DNA of 20,316 nucleotides from NCBI GenBank assembly GCA_905235425.1, contig CAJOKY010000012.1:1-20316 (forward strand). The letters are read 5' to 3'. Numbering within the stretch: the first letter of the stretch is position 1; each line of letters opens with the position of its first letter. Source of the DNA: an uncultured Selenomonadaceae bacterium. Lineage in GTDB: Bacteria > Bacillota > Negativicutes > Selenomonadales > Selenomonadaceae. Both the position numbers and the translations under genes were made by a program. The notes beneath the pieces are model-generated. The model did not search any database, was not told the origin of the DNA, and was given only the letters and a program-made list of their open reading frames with translations. This document shows positions 14,065-20,316 of this stretch, in pieces.

Positions 14065-14364
14065 TCACTCCTTTTCTATTTTTGATTCATTTTGTTTATT
14101 TTTCCACTCTTTGTATTTTTCGCGCATACATGTTCCGCAAGGACGATAACCCGCCGCTATGGCTGTTTCTTCATCTTTGAAGAAAACGCGATATTGGGGA
14201 TAAGTACTATTCGGAATTTTGAGTGCGCGAAGTGCCGCCGGACAATCCAAGCGACCGTAAATCTTGTCATTTTTTCTTAAGAAGTTGCCGCCGAGTGTAC
14301 CTTTTTCTTCGCTAAAATAAAATTGACCGTCAGCACCGAGTAACTTGTACAATTTTTTCTCCAT
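14065..14364 (-). CDS. Ada-like zinc-binding domain protein lacking the acceptor cysteine
   Basis: A 99-aa stand-alone relative of the N-terminal metal-binding domain of the Ada methylphosphotriester repair protein. The fold signature is clear: the IYGRLDC region, YRVFFKDEETAIAAGYRPCGTCM and a basic C-terminal helix. Aligned with Ada (IYCRPSC...RPCKRC), three cysteines are kept (C41, C76, C79), but the position of the methyl-accepting Cys38 is Gly37. It is therefore unlikely to repair DNA by methyl transfer; a structural zinc or nucleic-acid-binding role is more plausible. The start ATG has only a weak GAG-type site, and the gene lies 6 bp after mce and 4 bp before mmdA, so it is translated as part of the propionate operon. 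Confidence 0.8.
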   Translation of the reverse strand: MEKKLYKLLGADGQFYFSEEKGTLGGNFLRKNDKIYGRLDCPAALRALKIPNSTYPQYRVFFKDEETAIAAGYRPCGTCMREKYKEWKNKQNESKIEKE

Positions 14365-14370
14365 ATGGAA

Positions 14371-14793
14371 TTACTCAATCGGCTGGCAGAGCTCCAAAAG
14401 TACACCGTGCGTGGCTTTAGGGTGAATGAACGCTATCATTTTGCCGCCTGCACCTTTACGCGGCTTTTCGTCGATAAGTTTAACGCCTTTTTCCTTAAGG
14501 TCGGCAAGCGCCGCTTCAAGATTATCAACGCTCAAGGCAATATGCTGAATGCCGCCGCGTCCGCCGTTTTTGTCGATAAATTTAGCAATGGGGCTGTCGG
14601 GTTCGGTAGCAACAAGCAATTCAATTTCGCCATGCTGATGATCTGCGGTAGTGGGGTAAAATGCCGTCGTGACTTTTTGATCTGCTACGGTCTCTTCGCC
14701 TGCGGACTCCAAGCCCAAAAGTTTCCAAAATTCGCCGTCAGCCAAATCTGTCGACGCAATGCCGATGTGGTCTACTCCCAAAATTTTAAACAT
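14371..14793 (-). CDS. mce: Methylmalonyl-CoA epimerase
   Basis: Interconverts (R)- and (S)-methylmalonyl-CoA, linking the B12-dependent mutase to the decarboxylase. The 140-aa protein is a vicinal-oxygen-chelate fold with paired halves: VDHIGIAS (H9) and HGEIELL (E58) in the first, GGIQHIALSVD (H84) and HGVLLELCQP (E134) in the second, matching the metal ligands of known epimerases. GGAGAGTGAA lies upstream of the ATG, nearly the same leader as that of the CoA-transferase gene. It is 25 bp downstream of the nitroreductase gene. Confidence 0.94.
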   Translation of the reverse strand: MFKILGVDHIGIASTDLADGEFWKLLGLESAGEETVADQKVTTAFYPTTADHQHGEIELLVATEPDSPIAKFIDKNGGRGGIQHIALSVDNLEAALADLKEKGVKLIDEKPRKGAGGKMIAFIHPKATHGVLLELCQPIE

Positions 14794-14818
14794 ACCTTTT
14801 CACTCTCCATAATTAAAT

Positions 14819-15415
14819 TTATTTAAAAATTTTAACGCGAGAATCAATAGAAATTTTATCAATAGGTTTAGCGTCTTCCAATTTTTCACCAAATACCATT
14901 TGCGCTACTAAATCCCAACTGCCCGGCACGTCGAAGACTTTTCTAATGTCATCATCAATAAGCGGGTTGTAATGCTGAATGTTGACGCCGAGCCCCATAT
15001 TTTCAAGTTCAGTCCAAATTGCAAACTGCAACATACCGTTAGCATGCGACGCCCATATAGGAAAATTCTCCGCATAATTCGGGAATTTCTTTTGCATGTT
15101 GTAGACGGTATCGCTTTCCTCGAAGAATAAAATAGTTCCGTAACCTGCCGCAAAGCTGTCTATCTTTTTCTTGGTTGGTTCAAATTTGTCTGCGGGAACG
15201 ATTTTTTTCAACGCACTTTCGGTAATGTCCCAAACGTTTTCGTGATGTTCTTTCATAGCGACGATGACACGCGCAGATTGCATGTTGAACGGAGAGGGAA
15301 CTTCTTTAGTCATACGTTCAACTGCCGCGATAATTTCTGTTTGAAGTACGGGAATTTTTTTGCCGAGTGCGTAGATACTGCGACGGTTTTTTACCGCCTC
15401 CTTAAAATCTCGCAT
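14819..15415 (-). CDS. Nitroreductase-family flavoprotein (Frm2/Hbn1-like)
   Basis: A 198-aa FMN-dependent oxidoreductase. NRRSIYALGKK at residues 10-20 is the FMN-phosphate-binding opening, PSPFNMQSARVIV follows near 40-53, and HANGMLQFAIWTELENMGLGVNIQHYNPLID near 124-154 is typical of the Frm2/Hbn1 and bacterial YdgI-like branch. The physiological substrate is unknown. GAGGAGG lies 7-8 nt before the ATG. It sits inside the propionate operon between the CoA-transferase and mce, separated from the former by array F; whether it belongs functionally to that pathway is not evident. Confidence 0.88.
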   Translation of the reverse strand: MRDFKEAVKNRRSIYALGKKIPVLQTEIIAAVERMTKEVPSPFNMQSARVIVAMKEHHENVWDITESALKKIVPADKFEPTKKKIDSFAAGYGTILFFEESDTVYNMQKKFPNYAENFPIWASHANGMLQFAIWTELENMGLGVNIQHYNPLIDDDIRKVFDVPGSWDLVAQMVFGEKLEDAKPIDKISIDSRVKIFK

Positions 15416-15445
15416 AAAATTTCCTCCTCAAATTCGCTTGTACAT

Positions 15446-15501
15446 CTAAAAGCTAACGGCTAACCGCTAACTGCTAAAAGCTAACAGCTAACAGCTATTT
15501 A
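15446..15501. repeat. Heptanucleotide array F (single arm)
   Basis: Eight in-phase units: CTAAAAG, CTAACGG, CTAACCG, CTAACTG, CTAAAAG, CTAACAG, CTAACAG, CTATTTA. All are of the GCTAAC family seen in the right arms of arrays B and E, with no complementary arm nearby. The last unit contains the TAG stop of the CoA-transferase gene, read on the minus strand. Confidence 0.9.
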
Positions 15502-16997
15502 TGCATGTCGCCGGTTTTGATAAAGCGTGAATGAAAACTAAGCGCCTCGTCAATAATATGCGGCGTGTTAGCCTTCTTCGTAGCGGCAAGGGCGCGTTCA
15601 TAGTAGTCAAGCAAAATCGGACGGTATTCGGGATGTGCGCACTTATTGATAATTTCCAATGCGCGACTTCTCGGCTCTTTTCCGCGCAGGTCTGCAATAC
15701 CTTGCTCTGTGATGATAATGTCAACGTCATGCTCGGTGTGGTCAACATGCGAACACATAGGCACGACGCTGGAAATTTTACCGCCTTTAGCAAGTGACGG
15801 CGTGTAGAAAATTGTAAGGTAAGCATTACGCGCAAAGTCGCCACTGCCGCCTATTCCGTTCATCATCTTCGTGCCGGTTACATGCGTTGAGTTAATGTTG
15901 CCGTAAATGTCAACTTCAAGCGCCGTATTCATTGCGATAACGCCGAGACGGTGAACAACTTCCGGCGAATTAGAAATTTCTTCAGGACGCAGTAAAATAT
16001 ACTTACGATATTTGTCAATATCCTTATAAAATCTATCCATACCTGCAGGCGAAGGTGAGAAGGCAGTACCCGATGCAATGCGAAGTTTACCCGCGTCGAT
16101 AAGGTCAAGCATGGCGTCTTGAATGACTTCCGTGTAAACAACCAAGTCTTGCATATCGGATTCAACAAAACCTGCAAGTACGGCATTTGCAACGTTGCCT
16201 ACGCCGGATTGGAGCGGCAAAAGATTTTTCGGCATACGTCCCGCCGCAATTTCAGCGTGCAAAAGTTCCAGCGTGAACGCCGCCATTTTCTTTGAATTTT
16301 CATCAATCGGCGAAAGGTCGCGAGTATGATCTTTAACGTCGCAGGGTACGATAAATTTAATTTTTTCCGGCGTGCAGGGTATAAAAGTTGTACCGATTCT
16401 GTCATCAGCTTTTACAAGCGGAATGGGAAGACGGTTAGGCGGATCTAACGGGATATAAACGTCGTGCATGCCTTCCAATGCCAAAGGTTGAGAGGTGTTG
16501 ACTTCGACAATAACGATATCGGCACTTTGTACGTAGCTTGCCGCGTTGCCTACTGAAGTCGTGGGAATTAAATTGCCTTCTTCGGTTATCGCGCAGACTT
16601 CAACAACCGCCGCATCAATTTTTCCGAGATAACCTGCGCGGGTAAGTCCTGCCGATTCTGAAAGGTGAAGGTCAAGATAATTTACAGTTCCGTCATTAAT
16701 TTCAGGACGAAGTTTAGAATCAGTTTGATAGGGAAGGCGCTGTTTAATGCCTTTAACTTCTGCAAGTACGCCGTCAAGTTCGGGACCGGTTGAAGCGCCT
16801 GTCCAAATGTTTACTTGAAAAGGTTCTTTCTTCATACGTTCGGCAAGTGCCATAGGAATTGCCTTAGGATAGCCCGACGCAGTAAATCCGCTACAAGCAA
16901 GCGTCATACCCGGCTGTATCCAATTCGCGACTTCTTCTGCCGTTACGATTTTACTTTGCAAATCCTTGTTTCGCACTCTGTCGGTAATATCAATCAT
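15495..16997 (-). CDS. Succinate/propionyl-CoA:CoA transferase family (acetyl-CoA hydrolase/transferase)
   Basis: A 500-aa class I CoA-transferase of the acetyl-CoA hydrolase / succinate CoA-transferase family. The catalytic glutamate is probably E290 in VVYTEVIQDAMLDL. Other family marks are GAGKLRIASG-like spacing after it, GIGGSGDFARNAY and the C-terminal ITEQGIADLRGKEPRSRAL. In this operon the likely reaction is propionyl-CoA plus succinate to propionate plus succinyl-CoA, closing the decarboxylation cycle; acetate/acetyl-CoA specificity cannot be excluded. The ATG at 16997 is chosen over an upstream in-frame start (17078) because the upstream segment holds the promoter and the ribosome binding site AAGGAG, although that site is about 12 nt away. 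The stop lies in array F. Confidence 0.88.
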   Translation of the reverse strand: MIDITDRVRNKDLQSKIVTAEEVANWIQPGMTLACSGFTASGYPKAIPMALAERMKKEPFQVNIWTGASTGPELDGVLAEVKGIKQRLPYQTDSKLRPEINDGTVNYLDLHLSESAGLTRAGYLGKIDAAVVEVCAITEEGNLIPTTSVGNAASYVQSADIVIVEVNTSQPLALEGMHDVYIPLDPPNRLPIPLVKADDRIGTTFIPCTPEKIKFIVPCDVKDHTRDLSPIDENSKKMAAFTLELLHAEIAAGRMPKNLLPLQSGVGNVANAVLAGFVESDMQDLVVYTEVIQDAMLDLIDAGKLRIASGTAFSPSPAGMDRFYKDIDKYRKYILLRPEEISNSPEVVHRLGVIAMNTALEVDIYGNINSTHVTGTKMMNGIGGSGDFARNAYLTIFYTPSLAKGGKISSVVPMCSHVDHTEHDVDIIITEQGIADLRGKEPRSRALEIINKCAHPEYRPILLDYYERALAATKKANTPHIIDEALSFHSRFIKTGDMHK

Positions 16998-17049
16998 ACA
17001 AGGTTCACTCTCCTTTACAAAATACAACAATTGCTTTTTGTACAACGCA

Positions 17050-17078
17050 ATATTAGCACTTACAAAATTTTCCGTCAA
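17050..17078 (-). promoter_or_regulatory. Sigma-A promoter of the propionate operon
   Basis: On the minus strand TTGACG (17078-17073), a 17-bp spacer and TAATAT (17055-17050). The predicted start near 17043 gives a leader of about 45 nt before the CoA-transferase ATG. No other strong promoter was noticed among the downstream genes of this run, so it may serve all seven. Confidence 0.7.
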
Positions 17079-17256
17079 CTAAATTGCGCCTTAAACATGG
17101 CATAATTTTTTTGTACGTGAATGTCAATCTCAAAGTATATGACTAAGCAAATTTTTTTCACGTCGGCAGGAAATTTTTATCGGCGTGTAGAAAATTTTGC
17201 GGCGAAAAAGTTTTGATTCGAGAATTTTTTGTACACTTTCGATAAAAGGATTTTTT

Positions 17257-18004
17257 ATGGCTGATGATTTCGGAAAACAATTATTAATGTCGTTGAATAC
17301 TTTAAATCGCAATGTCAGCGAATTGATTTGGGCGAATGTTTTTCATGACGCAAAAGGCTGTTCATGGCTTGACGAAAATAATTTTGCGGTATATCCGGGA
17401 CGCTGGGCGGTAGGCTACAATTATTTTTACGCCGTCTTTCGCATTTTGAACGAGTTCAAACCGAAAAATATTTTGGAGCTGGGTTTAGGTCAATCTTCAA
17501 GGTTAATCGGTCAGTACGCCAAAACTCATGAAAATTGCAAACATAATATCGTTGAACATGACGGCGCATTTGTAGAAATTACACGTAAAAATTTTAACTT
17601 TTCCCCTAATACCCAGATTAACGTTGTTAATTTAAGAAAGGTCGTAATGGATTTATCCAATGGCGGCAAAGGGGGGGGGGGCTGCCGACATTATCATTTA
17701 CGATGCGAACGAATTTAGTAAAGTCGTAAAAGGTCAACGCTACGATTTTATTTCAATCGACGGTCCTTACGGCAGTTCTCCCGTGTCACGAATTGATATT
17801 TGTAACTACCTGCCGCAATGTTTAAATGAAAGTTTTTGTTTGGTTATAGATGACTTTAACCGTATCGGCGAACAGAATACGGCTGCATTTATAAAAAACA
17901 TTTTGGCGCAAGAGAATATTGCTTTTCGTGAAAGCGTTTATTCAGGAAGTAAAGATTTATACTTGCTTGCCTCTGCAAATTTATCATGGCTTTGCAGCAT
18001 GTAA
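17257..18004 (+). pseudogene. SAM-methyltransferase-like gene, out of frame at a G11 tract
   Basis: The first frame (17257-17718) begins MADDFGKQLL and includes ILELGLGQSSRLIGQYA (SAM-binding motif I-like) and NIVEHD (acidic end of strand 2). At 17671-17681 a run of eleven G residues throws it out of frame, giving a premature stop at 17718. The second frame continues with AADIIIYDANEF, YDFISIDGPYGS and VIDDFNR and ends at 18004. Ten or thirteen G residues would join both parts into a protein of about 248 or 249 aa. The fold resembles class I methyltransferases of the kind found near sugar-modification genes, but the substrate is unknown. Start: AAAGGA about 6 nt before ATG. As read the gene is off; slippage of the G tract could switch it on. 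A homopolymer sequencing error is the main alternative. Confidence 0.8.
17671..17681 (+). repeat. G11 homopolymer, candidate phase-variation tract
   Basis: Eleven consecutive G residues inside a coding region of otherwise AT-leaning DNA. The intact frame requires 3n+1 G residues (10 or 13), so the present length is one too many. Confidence 0.85.
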
Positions 18005-18032
18005 TTATAAAATTTTTTAAGAGGTGATTTTA

Positions 18033-18353
18033 GTGTTAGGTTTGAAAAATCTTTCTGACGGTCTTCTTAACGCGGCTGAGAAAGTTGAAGGCATAAACAA
18101 CGCACTTACCGCGAAAAAAAATGCCGTAAAAGAGGCAGTGTCCGATAAAATTAACGACGCAAAAGACGCCGTAAATGATGCCAAAGATGCTGTATCAGAC
18201 AAAATTAATGATGCTAAAGAGACTGTTTCCGATAAAATCAGTGACGCTAAAGAAACGGTTATTGAGACGAAAGAAAATGCGGCAACCGCGATTAAAGGCG
18301 CGGCAAGAAATCATTTGAAATCAACCGTTCAAGAAATTAATAAAAACGCTTAG
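18033..18353 (+). CDS. Small protein of 11-residue amphipathic helical repeats
   Basis: A 106-aa, highly charged protein without cysteine. Residues 35-85 are built from 11-residue units of the type xVSDKIxDAKx (AVSDKINDAKD, then a 7-residue partial, AVSDKINDAKE, TVSDKISDAKE, TVIETKENAAT). Such 11-mer helices resemble group 3 LEA and YtxH-type stress proteins, or membrane-surface-binding helices; no function can be assigned. The GTG at 18033 is chosen as start because AGAGGTGA lies just upstream, with its AGG core 8 nt from the start codon; an earlier in-frame GTG (18024) lies inside that site. It follows the methyltransferase-like gene by 28 bp and precedes two other small genes in the same direction. 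Confidence 0.75.
   Translation: MLGLKNLSDGLLNAAEKVEGINNALTAKKNAVKEAVSDKINDAKDAVNDAKDAVSDKINDAKETVSDKISDAKETVIETKENAATAIKGAARNHLKSTVQEINKNA
18135..18287 (+). repeat. Coding 33-bp repeats (11-residue units)
   Basis: Five degenerate units (one only 21 bp long) encode the helical repeats. The units differ mostly at synonymous positions, so the repeat has been kept at the protein level rather than recently duplicated. Confidence 0.65.
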
Positions 18354-18387
18354 GTTATGCGTGATATTTTTTAGTGAGGTAAGCTTT

Positions 18388-18669
18388 ATGGACAAAGAAA
18401 AAATTAAAAAAATCGTAGCTGAAAAGTTCGACGCGGCATTTAATGCAAGCGATCACCCCAAAAAATTTTACGTGACAGAAAACGGTCGCGGTGTAGTTGA
18501 CGGCGGAGATCTTTACAACGCGGTGCTTAAAGACGTTTTGGGCGTCGTACAAACTGCGCTTGTCGATATTATCGAAGAAACTTTGAGCGCCAAGCCGCAA
18601 CCTGCGCCGCAAAATGAAAAAGTTTCTACTAACAAAAATCCCGCGCAGGGTAAAGATAAGAGAAAGTAA
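18388..18669 (+). CDS. Small hypothetical protein, middle of small-gene cluster
   Basis: A 93-aa protein that I do not recognise. It has a basic N-terminal helix (MDKEKIKKIVAEKFDAAFNA), a mid segment with VTENGRGVVDGGDLYNAVLKDVLGVV, a helix (VQTALVDIIEETL) and a disordered Lys/Pro/Gln-rich tail. The ATG at 18388 has GTGAGG 9 nt upstream; an in-frame start at 18361 would precede that site. It lies 34 bp after the 11-mer-repeat gene. The C-terminal half loosely resembles the next gene product (both have a DVL-hydrophobic helix followed by a charged tail), which may or may not mean common origin. Confidence 0.72.
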   Translation: MDKEKIKKIVAEKFDAAFNASDHPKKFYVTENGRGVVDGGDLYNAVLKDVLGVVQTALVDIIEETLSAKPQPAPQNEKVSTNKNPAQGKDKRK

Positions 18670-18687
18670 ATCGGAGGTGTGAACTTT

Positions 18688-18996
18688 TTGGGCAAAGAAA
18701 AAATTGGCAATTCCGACGATGAACAAATTACCTCTGCACGTCAAAAATTGGGTAAGCGTTTAGTCGAAAAAGTTCGCGATTCAGTCGATGATGACAGCGA
18801 TAATCAAAATTCCGCGTCCGGTTCAAAATCTTTTTTAGGCGACGTGTTAGACGCGGTTATGGGCATTGTTGGCGAATCGTCAAACGACGAAGTCAAAAAC
18901 GTAAAAGAATCGGGACGCAAACCAGTTGCCAGAAATGAAGGTCGCGTGGCATCTGTTGCAAGTAATGTCGCCGACCAGCTTAGAAGAAAAAAATAA
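18688..18996 (+). CDS. Small hypothetical protein, end of small-gene cluster
   Basis: A 102-aa hydrophilic protein of unknown function. Charged, low-complexity sections (SVDDDSDNQNSASGSK; basic tail ending QLRRKK) surround one hydrophobic helix (FLGDVLDAVMGIVGE, about residues 49-63). CGGAGGTG at 18672-18679 is 8 nt before a TTG at 18688, which is the preferred start; an in-frame GTG at 18679 overlaps the binding site. It is 18 bp downstream of the previous small gene and is followed by a strong terminator, so 18033-18996 looks like one three-gene transcript. Confidence 0.68.
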   Translation: MGKEKIGNSDDEQITSARQKLGKRLVEKVRDSVDDDSDNQNSASGSKSFLGDVLDAVMGIVGESSNDEVKNVKESGRKPVARNEGRVASVASNVADQLRRKK

Positions 18997-19018
18997 TTTG
19001 GTTAATCCATAAAAAAAT

Positions 19019-19057
19019 ATCTCGTCAATATGAAAATATATTGGCGGGATTTTTTTG
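19019..19057 (+). terminator. Intrinsic terminator after the small-gene cluster
   Basis: A 13-bp stem with two G-U pairs (19019-19031 with 19038-19050), a 6-nt loop and a run of T residues to 19057. It separates the small-gene cluster from the YaaW/LRAT genes. Confidence 0.85.
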
Positions 19058-19085
19058 TTTCAAAAATTTTTAATGCTTTCAGGCA

Positions 19086-19160
19086 AAATTCATTAGGGAG
19101 GTATTATGTACATTGTTTTGAATGAGTTTTTTAAGTGCATTACACAAATAAAATTCATTA
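19086..19160 (+). repeat. Duplicated 11-bp leader element
   Basis: AAAATTCATTA occurs at 19086-19096 and again at 19150-19160, each followed by a strong ribosome binding site and an ATG (19106 and 19186). It looks like a duplicated translation-initiation leader. Confidence 0.5.
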
Positions 19161-19171
19161 ATATTTTTTGA
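19106..19171 (+). CDS. Candidate 21-residue peptide / leader ORF
   Basis: ATG at 19106 with an excellent site (GGGAGG, about 5 nt upstream), 21 codons and a TGA that overlaps the ribosome binding site of the YaaW gene (19170-19176). The peptide is hydrophobic with a basic centre (MYIVLNEFFKCITQIKFINI plus F). It could be a small membrane peptide or a leader coupling translation to the next gene. It may also be the remnant of a deleted gene. There is no homology evidence. Confidence 0.4.
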   Translation: MYIVLNEFFKCITQIKFINIF

Positions 19172-19185
19172 GGAGTGTGATTTTT

Positions 19186-19884
19186 ATGGCGTATAATATC
19201 GAAGGCATGGAGTTTTTGTCAGATTGTAGCAATGAAGAATTGGAAGTGTTGGTGGACTTGATTAAAGACAACGGCAGTTTGACCCAATTGCTGACGGGTT
19301 ATGCAAAATACATTGATAATTATCCTAATCACAGAGCTTACGTCGATTTAATTCAAAGCGAAATTATTGACTTCGGCTACAACAGTTTGAAGATTTTTGC
19401 CGACAGGTCTTATAAAGAAGTCGTGAAAAAAGTTTGTAAGAAAATGAACGTTTACGATTCTTCAGACGATATGTACGAAATGGAAAATAAAATTCTTGGA
19501 AAGGTTTTTCATGATTCTTTAAACGAAATGTCCGAAAAAGATAAAAAAGCGATTATAAAAGATTTAAATTTCAAAGGACTTAAATTGAAAGATTTAGAGG
19601 GCAGAGGCGGTTATTTGATTTTCGCAAAATTATTTAAAGCAGGCGGCTTTGGCTCTTACAAAATGTCTGTTATAGTCGCCAATTCCCTTGCGCGTATGGT
19701 TACCGGAAAAGGATTATCTCTCGCTGTTAATGCCGGCTTGACAAGAGCCTTGTCAATATTTGCCGGTCCTTTAGCTATTGCAATGGCGGTATGGACTGTT
19801 GTTGATATTGCCGGACCCGCTTACAGAGTTGTTAGTAAAGCCGTACCTTATATTGCCGCTCTTCGTAAAATGCATGAAAATTGA
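19186..19884 (+). CDS. YaaW-family (UPF0174 / DUF3944) protein
   Basis: A 232-aa protein resembling E. coli YaaW, whose function is not established. Shared traits are the opening with LSDCSNEELEVLVDLI, a middle segment with EIIDFGYNSL and the C-terminal block GPAYRVVSKAVPYIAALRKM. A Gly/Ala-rich hydrophobic region (about residues 160-215, including SIFAGPLAIAMAVWTVVDIAG) could insert into or attach to a membrane. The ATG at 19186 has GAGGAG about 10 nt upstream; an earlier in-frame start at 19168 would overlap that site. It is followed after 21 bp by the LRAT-type gene, suggesting a two-gene unit preceded by the small peptide ORF. Family call is by remembered pattern only. Confidence 0.75.
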   Translation: MAYNIEGMEFLSDCSNEELEVLVDLIKDNGSLTQLLTGYAKYIDNYPNHRAYVDLIQSEIIDFGYNSLKIFADRSYKEVVKKVCKKMNVYDSSDDMYEMENKILGKVFHDSLNEMSEKDKKAIIKDLNFKGLKLKDLEGRGGYLIFAKLFKAGGFGSYKMSVIVANSLARMVTGKGLSLAVNAGLTRALSIFAGPLAIAMAVWTVVDIAGPAYRVVSKAVPYIAALRKMHEN

Positions 19885-19905
19885 AACGGTTAGGAGGCTG
19901 ACGCC

Positions 19906-20316
19906 ATGACTGAACTCGGAACAGTTATTTATGTGCCTCGTTCATTCGTCTACAGTTTGCTTGAACATGGTATACCTGCTGAGTACAATCATTATGGGGT
20001 TTATGCCGGTAATAATGAAGTGATTCATTTTGTAAAAGGAAAAGGTATTCAACAAGCACCGTTAGAAAAGTTTTTGGATTGTAGTCGCTCCACTTCTGAT
20101 TTTCAAGTTAAACACTTTCCGCAAAGTAAAAAGGCGCTTGAAATTATGTTAAAAAATAGAAATTTAAATTCTTCAGATATTGCCAACACATTGAATGACT
20201 ATCATTTTTACAGTGCGAAAGAGACTTTACGACGCGCCAAAAGTTGCATTAACAGTCCCGATTGGAGCTACAATGCGCTTGGCAATAACTGTGAACACTT
20301 TGCATTTTGGTGTAAG
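19906..20316 (+). CDS. LRAT-domain thiol hydrolase/acyltransferase, partial
   Basis: Open at the right edge of the window; 137 codons are visible. The protein has the permuted papain-like NlpC/P60 layout of the lecithin:retinol acyltransferase (LRAT/HRASLS) family: opening GTVIYVPR, NHYGVYAG (catalytic His29), VIHF (His41) and NNCEHFAFWC with the nucleophile Cys129. All three catalytic positions are intact. Eukaryotic relatives move acyl chains of phospholipids; the bacterial substrate is unknown. AGGAGG (19892-19897) lies 8 nt before the ATG. The visible part includes an insertion between the His and Cys motifs (about residues 60-110) of helical, basic character. Close coupling with the YaaW-like gene suggests a membrane-lipid-related task, which is inference. 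Confidence 0.88.
   Translation, partial: MTELGTVIYVPRSFVYSLLEHGIPAEYNHYGVYAGNNEVIHFVKGKGIQQAPLEKFLDCSRSTSDFQVKHFPQSKKALEIMLKNRNLNSSDIANTLNDYHFYSAKETLRRAKSCINSPDWSYNALGNNCEHFAFWCK

Noticed and set aside
17198..17226. Promoter for the methyltransferase-like gene (TTGCGG, 17 bp, GAGAAT)
   Set aside because: Only three of six and four of six consensus bases match; too weak to list as a feature.

Overview
The window reads as chromosomal DNA of an anaerobic, diderm Firmicute, most likely a Negativicute (Selenomonas/Veillonella-like). This is inferred from three things: a biotin-dependent methylmalonyl-CoA decarboxylase cluster with a CoA-transferase and methylmalonyl-CoA epimerase (succinate-to-propionate metabolism); Firmicute genes such as rny, ymdB and spoVS; and moderately AT-rich DNA with strong AGGAGG-type ribosome binding sites. 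No rRNA, tRNA, CRISPR array, transposase or integrase was seen.

Layout. 1-3126 (+): proC behind a good sigma-A promoter, a folD broken by a 7-bp duplication, and a membrane-anchored calcineurin-type phosphoesterase. 3266-8929 (-): rny, an unknown 174-aa gene, an iron alcohol dehydrogenase, ymdB, spoVS (with its own sigma-H-type promoter) and a PHP phosphoesterase. This is the Firmicute rny-ymdB-spoVS neighbourhood with two extra genes inside it. 8930-9392 is a 463-bp AT-rich divergent control region. 9393-11798 (+): pyrH-frr-uppS plus a small unknown gene, closed by a bidirectional terminator. 11926-16997 (-): a propionate operon read from a promoter at 17050-17078: CoA-transferase, nitroreductase, mce, an Ada-like zinc protein, mmdA, a 48-aa mmdE-type subunit and mmdC. 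The membrane subunits mmdB and mmdD are absent. 17257-20316 (+) is accessory: a methyltransferase-like gene interrupted at a G11 tract, three small hydrophilic proteins (one made of 11-residue helical repeats), a terminator, a 21-codon ORF, a YaaW-family protein, and an LRAT-type thiol acyltransferase cut by the window edge.

The most striking overall feature is a family of 7-bp tandem arrays at six intergenic sites. Units fall into TAG-type and CTA-type. Five arrays carry both types in the same convergent order, so they can fold into long hairpins. Every array abuts a stop codon, and in four genes the array itself supplies the TAG stop. With the 7-bp duplication in folD and the G11 tract, this suggests a genome in which repeat slippage shapes genes.

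In the metabolic core, the CoA-transferase activates succinate at the expense of propionyl-CoA, epimerase supplies the (S)-methylmalonyl-CoA isomer, and the decarboxylase makes propionyl-CoA. The mutase and the sodium-pumping membrane subunit must be encoded elsewhere. All assignments rest on reading motifs by eye; no database search was made.
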